A stretch of 54,751 nt of DNA, from contig CAYOIN010000002.1 in assembly GCA_964404095.1 (NCBI GenBank), positions 1 to 54,751 of the forward strand, in the 5' to 3' direction. The stretch comes from CAZLQR01 sp964404095 (GTDB lineage Bacteria > Patescibacteriota > Microgenomatia > UBA1406 > GWC2-37-13). A program made the position numbers and the translations under genes. Shown piece after piece: positions 33,364 through 42,666 of the stretch. Every line of letters begins with the position of its first letter. Position 1 is the first letter of the stretch. The notes under the pieces are model-generated. The model did not search any database, was not told the DNA's origin, and saw only the letters and a program-made list of their open reading frames with translations.

Positions 33364-34774
33364 TCCGTTTTATATCACCTCTACATTACCGTATGTAAAC
33401 GCCGACCCACATATCGGCTTTGCACTTGAAATGGTGCAGGCAGATGTCATATCCCGGGTAAAACGACTTCAAGGATATGAGGTGATCTTCAACACCGGCA
33501 CCGATGAACACGGTCTTAAAATCTTCCAGAAGGCACAGGAACGTGGCATCGACCCACAACAGTACTGTGACGAATATGCAAAAAAATTCGAAGCGTTGAA
33601 AGAAGCCCTCAATCTCAGCTATACCCATTTTATTAGAACTACCGATCCCGACCACAAGGCGGCAGCTCAGGAGTTTTGGAAGCGGTGTGCCGAGCATGGG
33701 TTTATCGACAAGAAACTGTACAAGATTAGATACTGTGTGGGCTGCGAACTTGAGAAGACCGACTCAGAGCTCGTTGACGGTGCGTGTCCACTGCATCCGA
33801 AGATGGAACTTCAGACCTATGAAGAAGAAAACTACTTCTTCAAGTTTTCGGCATTCCAGGAACGACTCCTGAACCTCTATGATGAAAACCCTACCTTTGT
33901 GCAGCCAAGTTTCCGACTCCAAGAAATTCGAAACTTCGTTTCAAACGGTCTCGAGGACTTCAGCATCTCTCGACTCAAGAAGAAAATGCCATGGGGTATT
34001 CCTGTACCGGGCGACGAAGATCATGTGATGTATGTTTGGTTTGATGCACTGATTAACTACATCTCGACACTTGGATGGCCACACGACACCGAAACCTTCT
34101 CGCGCTACTGGCCAGGAGTACAGATCGCAGGTAAGGATAATCTACGACAGCAGTCGGCAATGTGGCAGGCGATGTTGATGGCAGCAGGTCTTCCCGCATC
34201 AAAAGAGATCATCATTCATGGTTTTATCACCTCTGAAGGGCAGAAGATGAGTAAAAGTCTCGGAAATGTGGTGAACCCGTACGATCTGGTGAGGGAGTTT
34301 GGCACCGATGCAGTTCGCTACTATCTGCTCCGCGAGATTCCAACATTCAATGACGGCGACTTCTCAACTTCGAGATTTCACGAACTCTACAATGCTGACC
34401 TTGCCAACGGACTCGGAAACCTTGTTGCACGTGTTGCTCGCCTCGCAGAAAACACTCAGTTCGAAACGGAGCAACCAACCGCTCTCTCGACCGAGGTTGC
34501 AACTGCGGTCGAACGGTACCAATTCTCACACGCGCTCGCTGCGATCTGGGACAGGATCAACGCCTGCGATGTGGAGATCAACCGCGTGGAACCCTGGAAA
34601 CTCCCTGAAGGAGATGAAAAACGAGCCTTCCTCACCAAACAGATAAATGCTATTCTCCAGATTGCTTTCGACCTTCGGCCATTCTTACCAAAAACTGCAG
34701 ACACCGTTGAGAAGGCGTTTTCTAGCTCGGTAACCAAACCCGAGGCTCTTTTTCCGCGACTCGCCAAAGTCTGA
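33356..34774 (+). CDS. metG: Methionyl-tRNA synthetase
   Basis: 472 residues, class Ia synthetase. Opens with FYITSTLPYVNADPHIGFAL (HIGH box), a metal knuckle CVGCELEK...CPLH, WFDALINYIS, and KMSKS in EGQKMSKSLGNVVNPYD. The anticodon-binding helical domain follows, and it ends without the C-terminal dimerisation/EMAP-like domain, a minimal form. Charges both initiator and elongator tRNA-Met; a CAT-anticodon tRNA lies 4 kb away. Confidence 0.96.
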   Translation: MNNPFYITSTLPYVNADPHIGFALEMVQADVISRVKRLQGYEVIFNTGTDEHGLKIFQKAQERGIDPQQYCDEYAKKFEALKEALNLSYTHFIRTTDPDHKAAAQEFWKRCAEHGFIDKKLYKIRYCVGCELEKTDSELVDGACPLHPKMELQTYEEENYFFKFSAFQERLLNLYDENPTFVQPSFRLQEIRNFVSNGLEDFSISRLKKKMPWGIPVPGDEDHVMYVWFDALINYISTLGWPHDTETFSRYWPGVQIAGKDNLRQQSAMWQAMLMAAGLPASKEIIIHGFITSEGQKMSKSLGNVVNPYDLVREFGTDAVRYYLLREIPTFNDGDFSTSRFHELYNADLANGLGNLVARVARLAENTQFETEQPTALSTEVATAVERYQFSHALAAIWDRINACDVEINRVEPWKLPEGDEKRAFLTKQINAILQIAFDLRPFLPKTADTVEKAFSSSVTKPEALFPRLAKV

Positions 34775-34780
34775 TACAAT
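34775..34780 (+). promoter_or_regulatory. -10 element of the class A PBP gene, leaderless type
   Basis: TACAAT overlaps the metG stop region and ends exactly 6 bases before the ATG at 34787. The -35 is weak (TTCCGC). Confidence 0.45.
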
Positions 34781-34786
34781 AAACCT

Positions 34787-37015
34787 ATGTCCGAACATCC
34801 ACATCATCGGCTTCATAAGCGAGTGGTTCATAAGGTCAAACAGTTTTCGCGTAGACAGTGGATGATAGTCGGAGCCGTTGTGCTTTTTTTAACGGTAAGC
34901 TACCTCTTCGTTTTTAAGGATCTCCCGAACCCTGCAAATCTTGCAAACTATAAGGTGATTCCGCTCGCGACACACATACAGGACCGCAACGGAAAAACGC
35001 TGTATGAAATTTATAACGAGCAAAAACGTACACCAATCAAACTGAAACAACTCCCCCCATATGTATATCAAGCGTCGATCGCGATTGAGGACAAAGACTT
35101 TTATCGACACGGGGGCATCTCAATCTTCGGAGGGATCGCCCGAGCGATTAAGGACATCATTCTGACTCGTTCTCTGCAGGGTGGATCGACCATTACACAG
35201 CAGCTCGTGAAAAGCGCACTGCTCTCTCCGGAGCGAACGATTCAACGAAAGATTAAAGAAATTGTACTTGCGGTTTGGACCGAAAAACTTTTCTCGAAGG
35301 ATCAGATCTTGGAGCTGTACCTCAATCAAGTCCCATACGGAGGTTCTGCGTACGGTGTTGAAGAAGCAGCAAAAACAATTTACAACAAGCCGGCAAGCAA
35401 ACTTTCGATCGATGAAGCGGCGTTACTCGCTGGACTCCCGCAAGCGCCATCGCTCTATTCTCCCTATCTGAACCCTGAATTTGCGAAGAAGCGACGAGAC
35501 AGTGTCCTGAAGTCGATGTACGAACAAAAGTACATAACGAAACAACAGTACGACACGGCGCTTGCCAAACCGGTCAAGGTTAAGGCGCCCGAAACCTCGA
35601 TCAAGGCTCCTCACTTTGTGTTTTATGTCAAGAGTCAGCTTGAGAAACAGTACGGGATCAAGACGGTCGAAGAGGGTGGCCTCAAGGTCATCACTACGCT
35701 TGATCTCGGAATACAAGAAGAAGCAGAACGAATTCTTAAGGAGGAGGTCGAAAGTCTCGACTACCTGAACGTCGGAAACGGCGCCGCACTGGTCACACGC
35801 CCACCAACCGGTGAGATTCTCTCGATGGTTGGTTCGGTAGATTATTTTGCCACTGGATCAGGAGCATTTAATGTAACAACAGCGTTACGACAGCCCGGCT
35901 CATCGATTAAGCCAATTAATTTTGCGATCGGAATCGATCGTAAGCTGGTGACTGCTGCTTCGATGTTTCTTGATGTGAAGACCTGCTTTCCATCCCCAGA
36001 AAAACCCTACTGCCCGGTCAACTATGACGGATCGTTTCATGGGGCGGTACCGCTCAGACTCGCACTCGCGAACTCCTACAATATCCCAGCAGTAAAGATG
36101 CTTGCGCTCAACGGTGTTGATAACTTTATTGCATCGGCCTCTGCGTTCACCTTTACCTCCTTCAAAGATCCAAGTCGATACGGACTCTCACTCACCCTCG
36201 GGGGTGGAGAGGTGCGTATGACCGAGATGGCACAGGCCTTTTCTGCATTCGCTAATCTCGGTAAGCCTCGCGAACTCAACAGCATCCTCAAGGTGACCGA
36301 TCGGAATGGGAATGTGTTGTATGAGTTTAAGGATCCGAACTTCAAACAGGATGTTCGAAAAGCACTGCGCGATCCTCAGATGTTGAGTATCCCAGGAAAA
36401 CGAGTTATCTCACCAGAAACATCGTTTATCATTTCGCACATTTTATTGGATAACTTTGCACGAAGTCAGGCATTCGGCACCAACTCCGAATTGGTAATTC
36501 CAAAAAGAACGGTATCGGTAAAGACCGGAACAACCGATGATAAAAAAGACAACTGGACAATCGGATACACTCCGAACTTCCTTGCCGCTGTCTGGGTAGG
36601 AAACAATGACAATACCCCGATGAATCCGTACCTGACCTCTGGGGTTACCGGAGCAGCACCGATCTGGAATGAGATTATGAGTTTTGTACTGAAGGACCAA
36701 ACCGATCTCCCGCCTCGTAAACCGGCAAATGTAGTCGGGCGGCAGGTCTGCTGGAACACCGGTGCAGCAACACAGAACCCTGACGGAAGTGGCGCTTCGT
36801 GCCAAACTCGGTTTGAGTACCTCATTCGCGGTACTGAGCCGGTTGCGCTCACCACAAAACGTGAAATGGTCTGGGTGACGAAGGACAGCGATAAACTGGC
36901 ACGCGAGGGTGATCCCAACACCGAGTTGAAGGAAAAAACCATAATGTCCGATGCATACTCGAGATACTGCGTTGACTGCGCAGGAGATCAACCACAAACA
37001 ACGCCAACACCATAA
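34787..37015 (+). CDS. mrcA: Bifunctional penicillin-binding protein 1A
   Basis: 742 residues. Cytoplasmic His/Lys/Arg-rich start, one membrane helix (WMIVGAVVLFLTVSYLFVF), GT51 glycosyltransferase with EDKDFYRHGGI, QGGSTITQQLVK and RKIKEIVLAVWTEK, then a transpeptidase with SxxK (PGSSIKP), SxN (SYN) and KTG (VKTGTTDDKKDNW). The C-terminal tail has a Cys pair (CVDC) and Thr/Pro residues. Polymerises and cross-links peptidoglycan. The only class A PBP in the window; complements the RodA/FtsW-FtsI pairs. Confidence 0.95.
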   Translation: MSEHPHHRLHKRVVHKVKQFSRRQWMIVGAVVLFLTVSYLFVFKDLPNPANLANYKVIPLATHIQDRNGKTLYEIYNEQKRTPIKLKQLPPYVYQASIAIEDKDFYRHGGISIFGGIARAIKDIILTRSLQGGSTITQQLVKSALLSPERTIQRKIKEIVLAVWTEKLFSKDQILELYLNQVPYGGSAYGVEEAAKTIYNKPASKLSIDEAALLAGLPQAPSLYSPYLNPEFAKKRRDSVLKSMYEQKYITKQQYDTALAKPVKVKAPETSIKAPHFVFYVKSQLEKQYGIKTVEEGGLKVITTLDLGIQEEAERILKEEVESLDYLNVGNGAALVTRPPTGEILSMVGSVDYFATGSGAFNVTTALRQPGSSIKPINFAIGIDRKLVTAASMFLDVKTCFPSPEKPYCPVNYDGSFHGAVPLRLALANSYNIPAVKMLALNGVDNFIASASAFTFTSFKDPSRYGLSLTLGGGEVRMTEMAQAFSAFANLGKPRELNSILKVTDRNGNVLYEFKDPNFKQDVRKALRDPQMLSIPGKRVISPETSFIISHILLDNFARSQAFGTNSELVIPKRTVSVKTGTTDDKKDNWTIGYTPNFLAAVWVGNNDNTPMNPYLTSGVTGAAPIWNEIMSFVLKDQTDLPPRKPANVVGRQVCWNTGAATQNPDGSGASCQTRFEYLIRGTEPVALTTKREMVWVTKDSDKLAREGDPNTELKEKTIMSDAYSRYCVDCAGDQPQTTPTP

Positions 37016-37016
37016 T

Positions 37017-37763
37017 ATGACGACACCCGCAGAACAAGCATTGCGTACCATCGCACCGCTCGCAGACAGTCCCTCACGGAGAGCAGCCTTCAATGAACTC
37101 GAGGGAACTACAAGACGCATCAGAGAGGAGATGAGACGTCTGAACCCTGAGTTCAGACCTACCGATCTTCACCGGCATCGACTCAGTCACCCAGTACTGC
37201 AGGCGCGAATCTCGGATGGAGAGTCTCTCTCACGGCTTGGTGGCGAACCACTCGCGAAGGACATGAAGGAGCTACCAGCATACATCAAAACGCTCGGATT
37301 CCCTGGCTTTGATATAGTCGGCTGGCCAGCAACACTCGGTCAACTCTATGCAGTTACCCTTACCCAGGCGGATGAGGATCAGCTCCCCCTCGCCTATGGA
37401 ATACAGGAAAAAGGGTTAGAACGAATCGAGCGATCGCTGGTACCGCTGTTTCAGCGGAACCTGAACGACCCTCAGTTCCAGGAAGATACGATTGCGATAC
37501 AGGAATTTCTTGCCGTTCTTCAAGAACGACGGATCCCTCCGTTCGTTGTGATTGGGGGTCTGGGGATAGTCACCGGTGGCGACTTATCTCAAATTCCCTT
37601 CGGGGAGTTACCTAAATTGGTCCGCTCGGGTATGAATAATACCGCCTCTGATGTGAGAACGAACTCAATCACACTCTCGGAGCATGAACAAAATGAAGCA
37701 CTCCTCCAATCATGGATTGGCTCGTTGCAGAAACTCCATTCAGACCTACAAAATAACCTCTAA
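37017..37763 (+). CDS. Unknown soluble protein after the PBP gene
   Basis: 248 residues, no recognised family. Helical N-terminal half with Arg/Glu-rich stretches, a GFPGFDIVGWPATLGQLYAVT segment, and a Gly-rich turn FVVIGGLGIVTGGDL near residue 185. No signal peptide. ATG 37017 begins 1 base after the PBP stop, so it is co-transcribed with it. Its stop overlaps the stop of the convergent Tat-signal gene by 4 bases. It belongs to the same kind of Arg/Glu-rich unknown proteins as those at 5798 and 28218-30023, but I could not align them convincingly. Confidence 0.65.
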   Translation: MTTPAEQALRTIAPLADSPSRRAAFNELEGTTRRIREEMRRLNPEFRPTDLHRHRLSHPVLQARISDGESLSRLGGEPLAKDMKELPAYIKTLGFPGFDIVGWPATLGQLYAVTLTQADEDQLPLAYGIQEKGLERIERSLVPLFQRNLNDPQFQEDTIAIQEFLAVLQERRIPPFVVIGGLGIVTGGDLSQIPFGELPKLVRSGMNNTASDVRTNSITLSEHEQNEALLQSWIGSLQKLHSDLQNNL

Positions 37764-38626
37764 AGATCGAAAAACGTCTTTGCGCGAACCACATCCGGAA
37801 GATGATCTTGCAGCCAGCGCACATGATTTTGCGTTAGCTCGTAGCCTTGAGTTCGGAATACCGTTAATGAGGTTTGAGGAAGTGCCAGGAAGGTTTCAAA
37901 TCGAGCGATCCCGGACATCAACTCCTGAATGTGTACCGGAACGGTGAATTCTTGATCCGGATTACTCCTCACAAGATCTATGTACTCTTCCATCATTTCG
38001 CTCGTATATCGTGGCTTGTGGAGATTTCGACCTATGGAAAAAATCACACCCGGATGATCGCCCGCAGCATCGACGAGATCCTGTGGGCTCATCTGATAGC
38101 CATCGTTCCCAAATATACCAGCATTCAGCATGAACGGGTCTTCAGGAACCAATCGCATTACCTCATGGATCGAGCCGTCATCCTTGCAGTCGTATTTGAT
38201 CGCCTTCGGGGTTACGGAGAAGGCAAGTCGTCGATGAAGAAAGGCAGGATCAGCATCGCTTCGATCGCCTTTGTCATGACCGATGTACAGGCCACGCTCG
38301 TCATCATACCGAAAGTCAAGCTCAACGAACTTGATTTCAGGAGAGTCAAAAAAATGATCGAGTTTTGCCCGAGAGTTCGCCCGGTGTACCCATCGAACGT
38401 CACATGGACGGTCCACCTCAAGAAAGTCGAGCATCGACCTCATTCGTTGTCCGTAAACAACATCGACCTGAGTTGGCGATTCGAGGAATCCATGTAACGA
38501 GTCTGTATCTGCGGCAACGATACCGGTCCCACTTTCTGAGAGCAACGCTCCTCCAAAAAGTGACGCCGCAGCTATGTTTGCACGGTGAAGAAACTCACGT
38601 CGAGACAGCACCGCTTCAACCCTCAT
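37760..38626 (-). CDS. Tat-exported GDPD/FAM151-like protein
   Basis: 288 residues. The N terminus has a textbook twin-arginine motif, SRREFLHR (Arg9-Arg10), followed by a hydrophobic AAASLFGGALL stretch, so export as a folded protein is predicted. The mature part contains WVHRANSRAKLDHFF, then IKFVELDFRYDD and LYIGHDKGD. This H-R/A-N-S-x-x-K-L...E-x-D...H-D layout is that of the FAM151/menorin domain, a relative of the glycerophosphodiester phosphodiesterase TIM barrel, where Glu, Asp and His bind metal. Substrate unknown. TATAAT lies 6 bases before the ATG. Convergent with the preceding gene. Confidence 0.72.
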   Translation of the reverse strand: MRVEAVLSRREFLHRANIAAASLFGGALLSESGTGIVAADTDSLHGFLESPTQVDVVYGQRMRSMLDFLEVDRPCDVRWVHRANSRAKLDHFFDSPEIKFVELDFRYDDERGLYIGHDKGDRSDADPAFLHRRLAFSVTPKAIKYDCKDDGSIHEVMRLVPEDPFMLNAGIFGNDGYQMSPQDLVDAAGDHPGVIFSIGRNLHKPRYTSEMMEEYIDLVRSNPDQEFTVPVHIQELMSGIARFETFLALPQTSLTVFRTQGYELTQNHVRWLQDHLPDVVRAKTFFDL

Positions 38627-38632
38627 TCACGG

Positions 38633-38638
38633 ATTATA
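38633..38638 (-). promoter_or_regulatory. -10 element of the Tat-signal gene, leaderless type
   Basis: TATAAT on the minus strand ends exactly 6 bases before the ATG at 38626. -35 weak. Confidence 0.5.
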
Positions 38639-38712
38639 GCAATCTTTAACCCGAAGGACAGAGTGAATGGGGATAAATGTCAGTATAAACAAGCAGGAAG
38701 GTGAAGACTTTG

Positions 38713-38784
38713 TAGCTCGCCGCAGAGTCGAACTGCGAATGAACGCTTATGAAACGTCCGTTATAACCGTTTAACTAGCGAGCC
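38713..38784 (-). tRNA. tRNA with anticodon CAT (elongator Met, or Ile2)
   Basis: 72 bases fold as a full cloverleaf on the minus strand: acceptor GGCTCGC with GCGAGCT (G1-U72 wobble at the end), D arm GTTA/TAAC with GG in the loop, anticodon stem GACGT/GCGTT with loop TTCATAA, variable region CATT, T arm CGCAG/CTGCG with loop TTCGACT, discriminator A. The 3' CCA is not encoded. The lack of a C1-A72 mismatch and of three G-C pairs at the base of the anticodon stem argues against initiator tRNA. Lysidine-modified tRNA-Ile with CAT remains possible. Confidence 0.88.
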
Positions 38785-38795
38785 GGTAATATCCT

Positions 38796-38801
38796 ATTAT
38801 A
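38796..38801 (-). promoter_or_regulatory. -10 element of the tRNA gene
   Basis: TATAAT on the minus strand, 11 bases before the mature tRNA 5' end. Part of a 46-base divergent promoter region shared with the glycan cluster. Confidence 0.5.
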
Positions 38802-38806
38802 CTAAA

Positions 38807-38829
38807 TACTTGATCCTATATACTTGATC
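38807..38829. repeat. Direct repeat TACTTGATC in the divergent promoter
   Basis: Two copies of TACTTGATC at 38807-38815 and 38821-38829, 14 bases apart from start to start. The second overlaps the -10 and start region of the GT2 gene. Could be a regulator site or chance. Confidence 0.35.
38819..38824 (+). promoter_or_regulatory. -10 element of the glycan cluster, leaderless type
   Basis: TATACT ends exactly 6 bases before the ATG at 38831. -35 poor. Confidence 0.45.
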
Positions 38830-38830
38830 T

Positions 38831-39712
38831 ATGGATCTCTCTATCATTCTGGTTTCGTTTAATACCTCTCAGGTAACTGCTGAGTGTATCGAGTCGATCA
38901 TCGCCTCGCTTTCTCATAGCGCGATACGGTATGAAATCGTGGTGCTTGATAATAACTCGTCCGATGACAGCGTTGCACGACTGAACATCCTCTCAAAAAA
39001 GTACAAGCAGCTTCGCATCATTGAGCATCATGAGAATATCGGATTTGGACGTGGAAATAACAAAGCAGTAGCCCAGGCGCGCGGAACATATATCCTCCTT
39101 CTCAATACCGACACCGTTGTACTCAATACAGCAATTGAAAAACTCTATACTCATGCAGTTCAGCATCCAGATCATCATTTTGTTGGCGGAAAATTACTGA
39201 ACAAAGATCAATCGCCTCAACCGTCATGTGGTCCGTATTACAGTCTTCCCGTTATTTTTGCAGCGCTCTTTCTCCGCGGAGACTACTGGAGTCTGTCACG
39301 GTTTTCTCCAACAAAAATAGAGCGAGTCGACTGGATGTCAGGCGCCTGCATCCTCACAAAAAAAAGCACATTCGAGCATCTTGGCGGGTTTGATGAAGAT
39401 ATCTTTATGTATATGGAGGAGGTCGACCTCCTGCATCGAGCAAAGAAACATAAACGATATGCATATGTTCTCCCGGAAGCCAGGTTTATTCACTATGGAT
39501 CGTTATCGTCAGGTAATAAGAAATTTCCGATTTTACAGGTGTATAAAGGCTTCATCTATCTGTATAAGAAACACCACTCCGCCCTTGCGCAACGCTGCCT
39601 TGGGTTTATGCTACAATTAAAGGCAGATATCGCCATTCTCATCGGGCGAAGCACCGGAAACACCTATTTAACACAAACGTATGGCGAAGCAAAAAAACTC
39701 ATCACCTTCTAA
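38831..39712 (+). CDS. Family 2 glycosyltransferase (rhamnosyltransferase-like)
   Basis: 293 residues, GT-A fold. LSIILVSFNTSQVTAECIESI start, EIVVLDNNSSDDSV, ENIGFGRGNNKA, YILLLNTDTVV (DxD-like), VDWMSGACILTKKSTFEHLGGFDEDIFMYMEEVDL, a region typical of WbbL-type rhamnosyl transferases that extend cell-surface glycans on lipid carriers. First gene of the plus-strand glycan cluster and 32 bases overlapped by the next gene. Confidence 0.88.
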   Translation: MDLSIILVSFNTSQVTAECIESIIASLSHSAIRYEIVVLDNNSSDDSVARLNILSKKYKQLRIIEHHENIGFGRGNNKAVAQARGTYILLLNTDTVVLNTAIEKLYTHAVQHPDHHFVGGKLLNKDQSPQPSCGPYYSLPVIFAALFLRGDYWSLSRFSPTKIERVDWMSGACILTKKSTFEHLGGFDEDIFMYMEEVDLLHRAKKHKRYAYVLPEARFIHYGSLSSGNKKFPILQVYKGFIYLYKKHHSALAQRCLGFMLQLKADIAILIGRSTGNTYLTQTYGEAKKLITF

Positions 39713-41219
39713 GAAACGTGGCTTCTGGGGATGGATCGACGCAAACCTCCTTCACTGGACCTTTATGCTCTTTATTGCGGGAGTTGCCCTTGTGCCAAAG
39801 TTCCCGATTCAGCATGTTGAATATACCTATATCAAGATCCGAGTCGACGATGTACTACCAGCGGTGATGGTCGGCCTCTTTTTGATACAGTGGCTTCGGA
39901 AAAAAATCACCCTGAACACCGCTCTCCTGGTTCCGATTGTTCTGTTCTGGATCTCGGTCTTTGCGTCATTTCTCTACGCATACTACGTCCAGCTCACTAT
40001 TCCGATTTTCAACATCGGCCTCTTACACAGCCTGAGACGCGTAGAGTATCTATCGGTGTTCTTTCTTGGAAGCTCTCTCGTAACGAGTGAGAAACGCTTC
40101 AAGCAGTATCTCGGCGTCTATGTACTGTCATTTTTTGTCGTCTCACTCTATGGAGTCGTGCAGAAATTTGGGATTCTTCCATCGATTCAGACCATGAATC
40201 CTGCCTATGTTGATGGCCGTCTCCTCTGGCTCAACTCAGATGATCGTATTAACTCAACCTTCGGTGGTCATTTTGACCTCGCTGCATATATCACCTTCAC
40301 GATCCCAATCATTCTCGGACTGTACTACCAAAAACTGAAAAAATGGTACCTTGTAGCCTTCTTCACCGCGCTGGTGGCTCTCCTCTACACCGCAGCTCGT
40401 TCTTCCTTTGTCGCGTATATGGCATCGGTTACCTTCATGCTTCTGCGAATGAAAAAGTTCGCGTTCTATGCGGTCGTGCTTGTCGTAACAGGGGGACTGC
40501 TTCTGGTAACCGGCGATATGACAAAGCGTCTCCTTCAGACATTTCAAGTAAAGACCGTCTATACAAATCCTCTGACCGGAGTTTCACAGATTGGGCAGAA
40601 AATTAGCGTTGATAATCTTCCTGCAGGTAGCTACGAAATCAATCTCCCGTTTATCAAGAAAGGGAAGAAAACCTCATCCGACAGCAAGGAACAGCTCGAC
40701 GCAGCCCGTCAGCTCATTTATGATGATGTAAAGCGATCCGGAAAGACACTTACACCGGACGAGATTGAGGCCCAGGCTCGCGCATTGACACAGTTTATTA
40801 AACCGGAGCAGACCTTGTTATGCGATATCTCATGCGCCACTCGCCTTCAGGTAGAATGGCCTCGAGCGGTGCTTGCATTCAAAAGCAACCCAATTCTTGG
40901 ACGTGGTCCATCGTCAATTACCGAGGCAACTGACAACGACTTTCTTCGATGGCTGGGCGAACTTGGCCTTCTCGGAACATCGCTGTTTCTCTTTATCCTG
41001 TACCGAGTACATCGGTCTGCACAGACAATTAAAAAGCATGCTCCTGAGATGACAACGGTAGTGTTTGGATTCTTCTGCGGTCTATCCGCACTTCTCATCA
41101 ATGCGCTGTATATCGACGTTTTCGAGGCGTCCAAAGTAGCATATAACTTTTGGATCGTGTCCGGATTATTTGTAGGACTCGCAACACTCTATGGCGCAAA
41201 ACAAAAAACATCCAAGTAA
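39681..41219 (+). CDS. O-antigen ligase/polymerase-like membrane protein
   Basis: 512 residues, about 12 membrane helices with a large external loop (about residues 280-400, including VDNLPAGSYEINLPF) before the Wzy_C/WaaL signature GRGPSSITEATDNDFLRWLGELG. Such proteins join or polymerise glycans built on undecaprenyl carriers at the outer membrane face. The order after a GT2 and before a GT39-like enzyme supports export and attachment of a surface glycan. Overlaps both neighbours (32 and 29 bases), so tightly coupled. Confidence 0.82.
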   Translation: MAKQKNSSPSKKRGFWGWIDANLLHWTFMLFIAGVALVPKFPIQHVEYTYIKIRVDDVLPAVMVGLFLIQWLRKKITLNTALLVPIVLFWISVFASFLYAYYVQLTIPIFNIGLLHSLRRVEYLSVFFLGSSLVTSEKRFKQYLGVYVLSFFVVSLYGVVQKFGILPSIQTMNPAYVDGRLLWLNSDDRINSTFGGHFDLAAYITFTIPIILGLYYQKLKKWYLVAFFTALVALLYTAARSSFVAYMASVTFMLLRMKKFAFYAVVLVVTGGLLLVTGDMTKRLLQTFQVKTVYTNPLTGVSQIGQKISVDNLPAGSYEINLPFIKKGKKTSSDSKEQLDAARQLIYDDVKRSGKTLTPDEIEAQARALTQFIKPEQTLLCDISCATRLQVEWPRAVLAFKSNPILGRGPSSITEATDNDFLRWLGELGLLGTSLFLFILYRVHRSAQTIKKHAPEMTTVVFGFFCGLSALLINALYIDVFEASKVAYNFWIVSGLFVGLATLYGAKQKTSK

Positions 41220-42657
41220 TGTACTTACGATCCTTCTTGCGGTTGTTGTCTGCACCGTCGGAATCATATTTCGACTCTATAAAGTGACCGAGCCGCTCGC
41301 TGATTTTCACTCATGGCGACAGGCAGATACCGCAGCGGTAGCCCGCAACTTCAGTCACCGTGGAGTACAGCTCTTCACGCCAACATACGACGACCTATCG
41401 AATATTCAGTCGGGAAAGGAGAATCCGCAAGGGTATCGTATGGTGGAGTTTCCTCTCTACAATGCAGCAATCACCTACCTACACGCAATCACCCCCAACA
41501 TTCCCCATGAGGTTGACGGGCGAATGATTTCGATTCTATTCAGTACGATAACCATCGCAGTTATCTTCTATCTACTTCGCATGGAGGCTGGAGTCCTCGC
41601 TGCATTCGTTGGCTCGGTAACGTTTGCAACAATGCCGTTTTTTGTCTATTTTACTCGTGTGGTGCTTCCGGAGCCGACTGCTCTTGGACTCTCGATGATC
41701 GCAGTCCTTGGACTCTATCAGTTCGCACGACAGTCAAGCGCGGTATGGCGATGGGTATGGCTGAGCGCATCTGCCCTCAGCTTCGCCTCGGCACTGCTCA
41801 TCAAACCGACCGTCATCTTCTTTGCTATCCCGCTGGGATACCTATTCATTCGAGCATATTCTTGGGACGTAATGCGACGGCCATTTATGTATCTGTACTG
41901 GCTCATCGCATTTCTTCCACTTCTCCTCTGGCGACAGTACATCTATCAGTTTCCTGAGGGAATTCCGGTCAGCGACTGGCTCATCACCTCAGTTAATACG
42001 GGTGGAGGTGTGCAGCGCATCTTTTTCAAGCCAGCATTCTTCCGATGGATTTTTTATGAACGGATCAATAATCTGATTCTTGGTGGCTTTTTGACAACCT
42101 TTTTTGTACTCGGTTCGCTCGTGAGGCCCAAAAAATATCTCTTTCACGCGATGCTACTCGGAACACTTGCCTACCTCTTCACCTTTCAGGGAGGAAATGT
42201 GCAGCATGAATACTATCAGACACTGATTCTCCCAACGATAGCTATCATGGTCGGGCTTGGAATGTCCTTTCTCTACCAGCACTCTCGACAGTTTATCTCA
42301 GCATCTCTCTTAATTCCGATACTGATCGCGATCTATGGTTTTTCCTGGTTTATCTCCTTCTATACGGTTCACACCTACTACAACACTCCCGGAGATCTTA
42401 TTCAGATTGCGAAGGTGGTAAAGGATGTCACCGAACCTGATGCCAAGATCGTAACCGATACCCTCGGTGACACTACCCTTCTATACCTCTCGGAGCGAAG
42501 GGGAGCTCCTGCGGTGTTCGAAGATCTTCCCAAACTGAAAGCGAAGGGATACCGATACTTCGTGACACAGAAGATGGATGTTGCAGAGACCATCATACAA
42601 GAGGGCGTCTTTACTCCGATTGTACGAACCGATAAATTCGTCCTGTTTGAACTGTAA
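41191..42657 (+). CDS. GT39/ArnT-like polyprenyl-phosphate sugar transferase
   Basis: 488 residues, polytopic GT-C protein. The first external loop carries the catalytic Asp in PLADFHSWRQADTAAVARNF, as in PMT/ArnT-type enzymes, and the C-terminal soluble part (KVVKDVTEPDAKIVTDTLGDTT) resembles the substrate-binding domain of related proteins. Uses polyprenyl-phosphate sugars to glycosylate proteins, lipids or glycans outside the membrane; the acceptor is unknown. Confidence 0.8.
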   Translation: MAQNKKHPSNVLTILLAVVVCTVGIIFRLYKVTEPLADFHSWRQADTAAVARNFSHRGVQLFTPTYDDLSNIQSGKENPQGYRMVEFPLYNAAITYLHAITPNIPHEVDGRMISILFSTITIAVIFYLLRMEAGVLAAFVGSVTFATMPFFVYFTRVVLPEPTALGLSMIAVLGLYQFARQSSAVWRWVWLSASALSFASALLIKPTVIFFAIPLGYLFIRAYSWDVMRRPFMYLYWLIAFLPLLLWRQYIYQFPEGIPVSDWLITSVNTGGGVQRIFFKPAFFRWIFYERINNLILGGFLTTFFVLGSLVRPKKYLFHAMLLGTLAYLFTFQGGNVQHEYYQTLILPTIAIMVGLGMSFLYQHSRQFISASLLIPILIAIYGFSWFISFYTVHTYYNTPGDLIQIAKVVKDVTEPDAKIVTDTLGDTTLLYLSERRGAPAVFEDLPKLKAKGYRYFVTQKMDVAETIIQEGVFTPIVRTDKFVLFEL

Positions 42658-42666
42658 CCTACAGCT

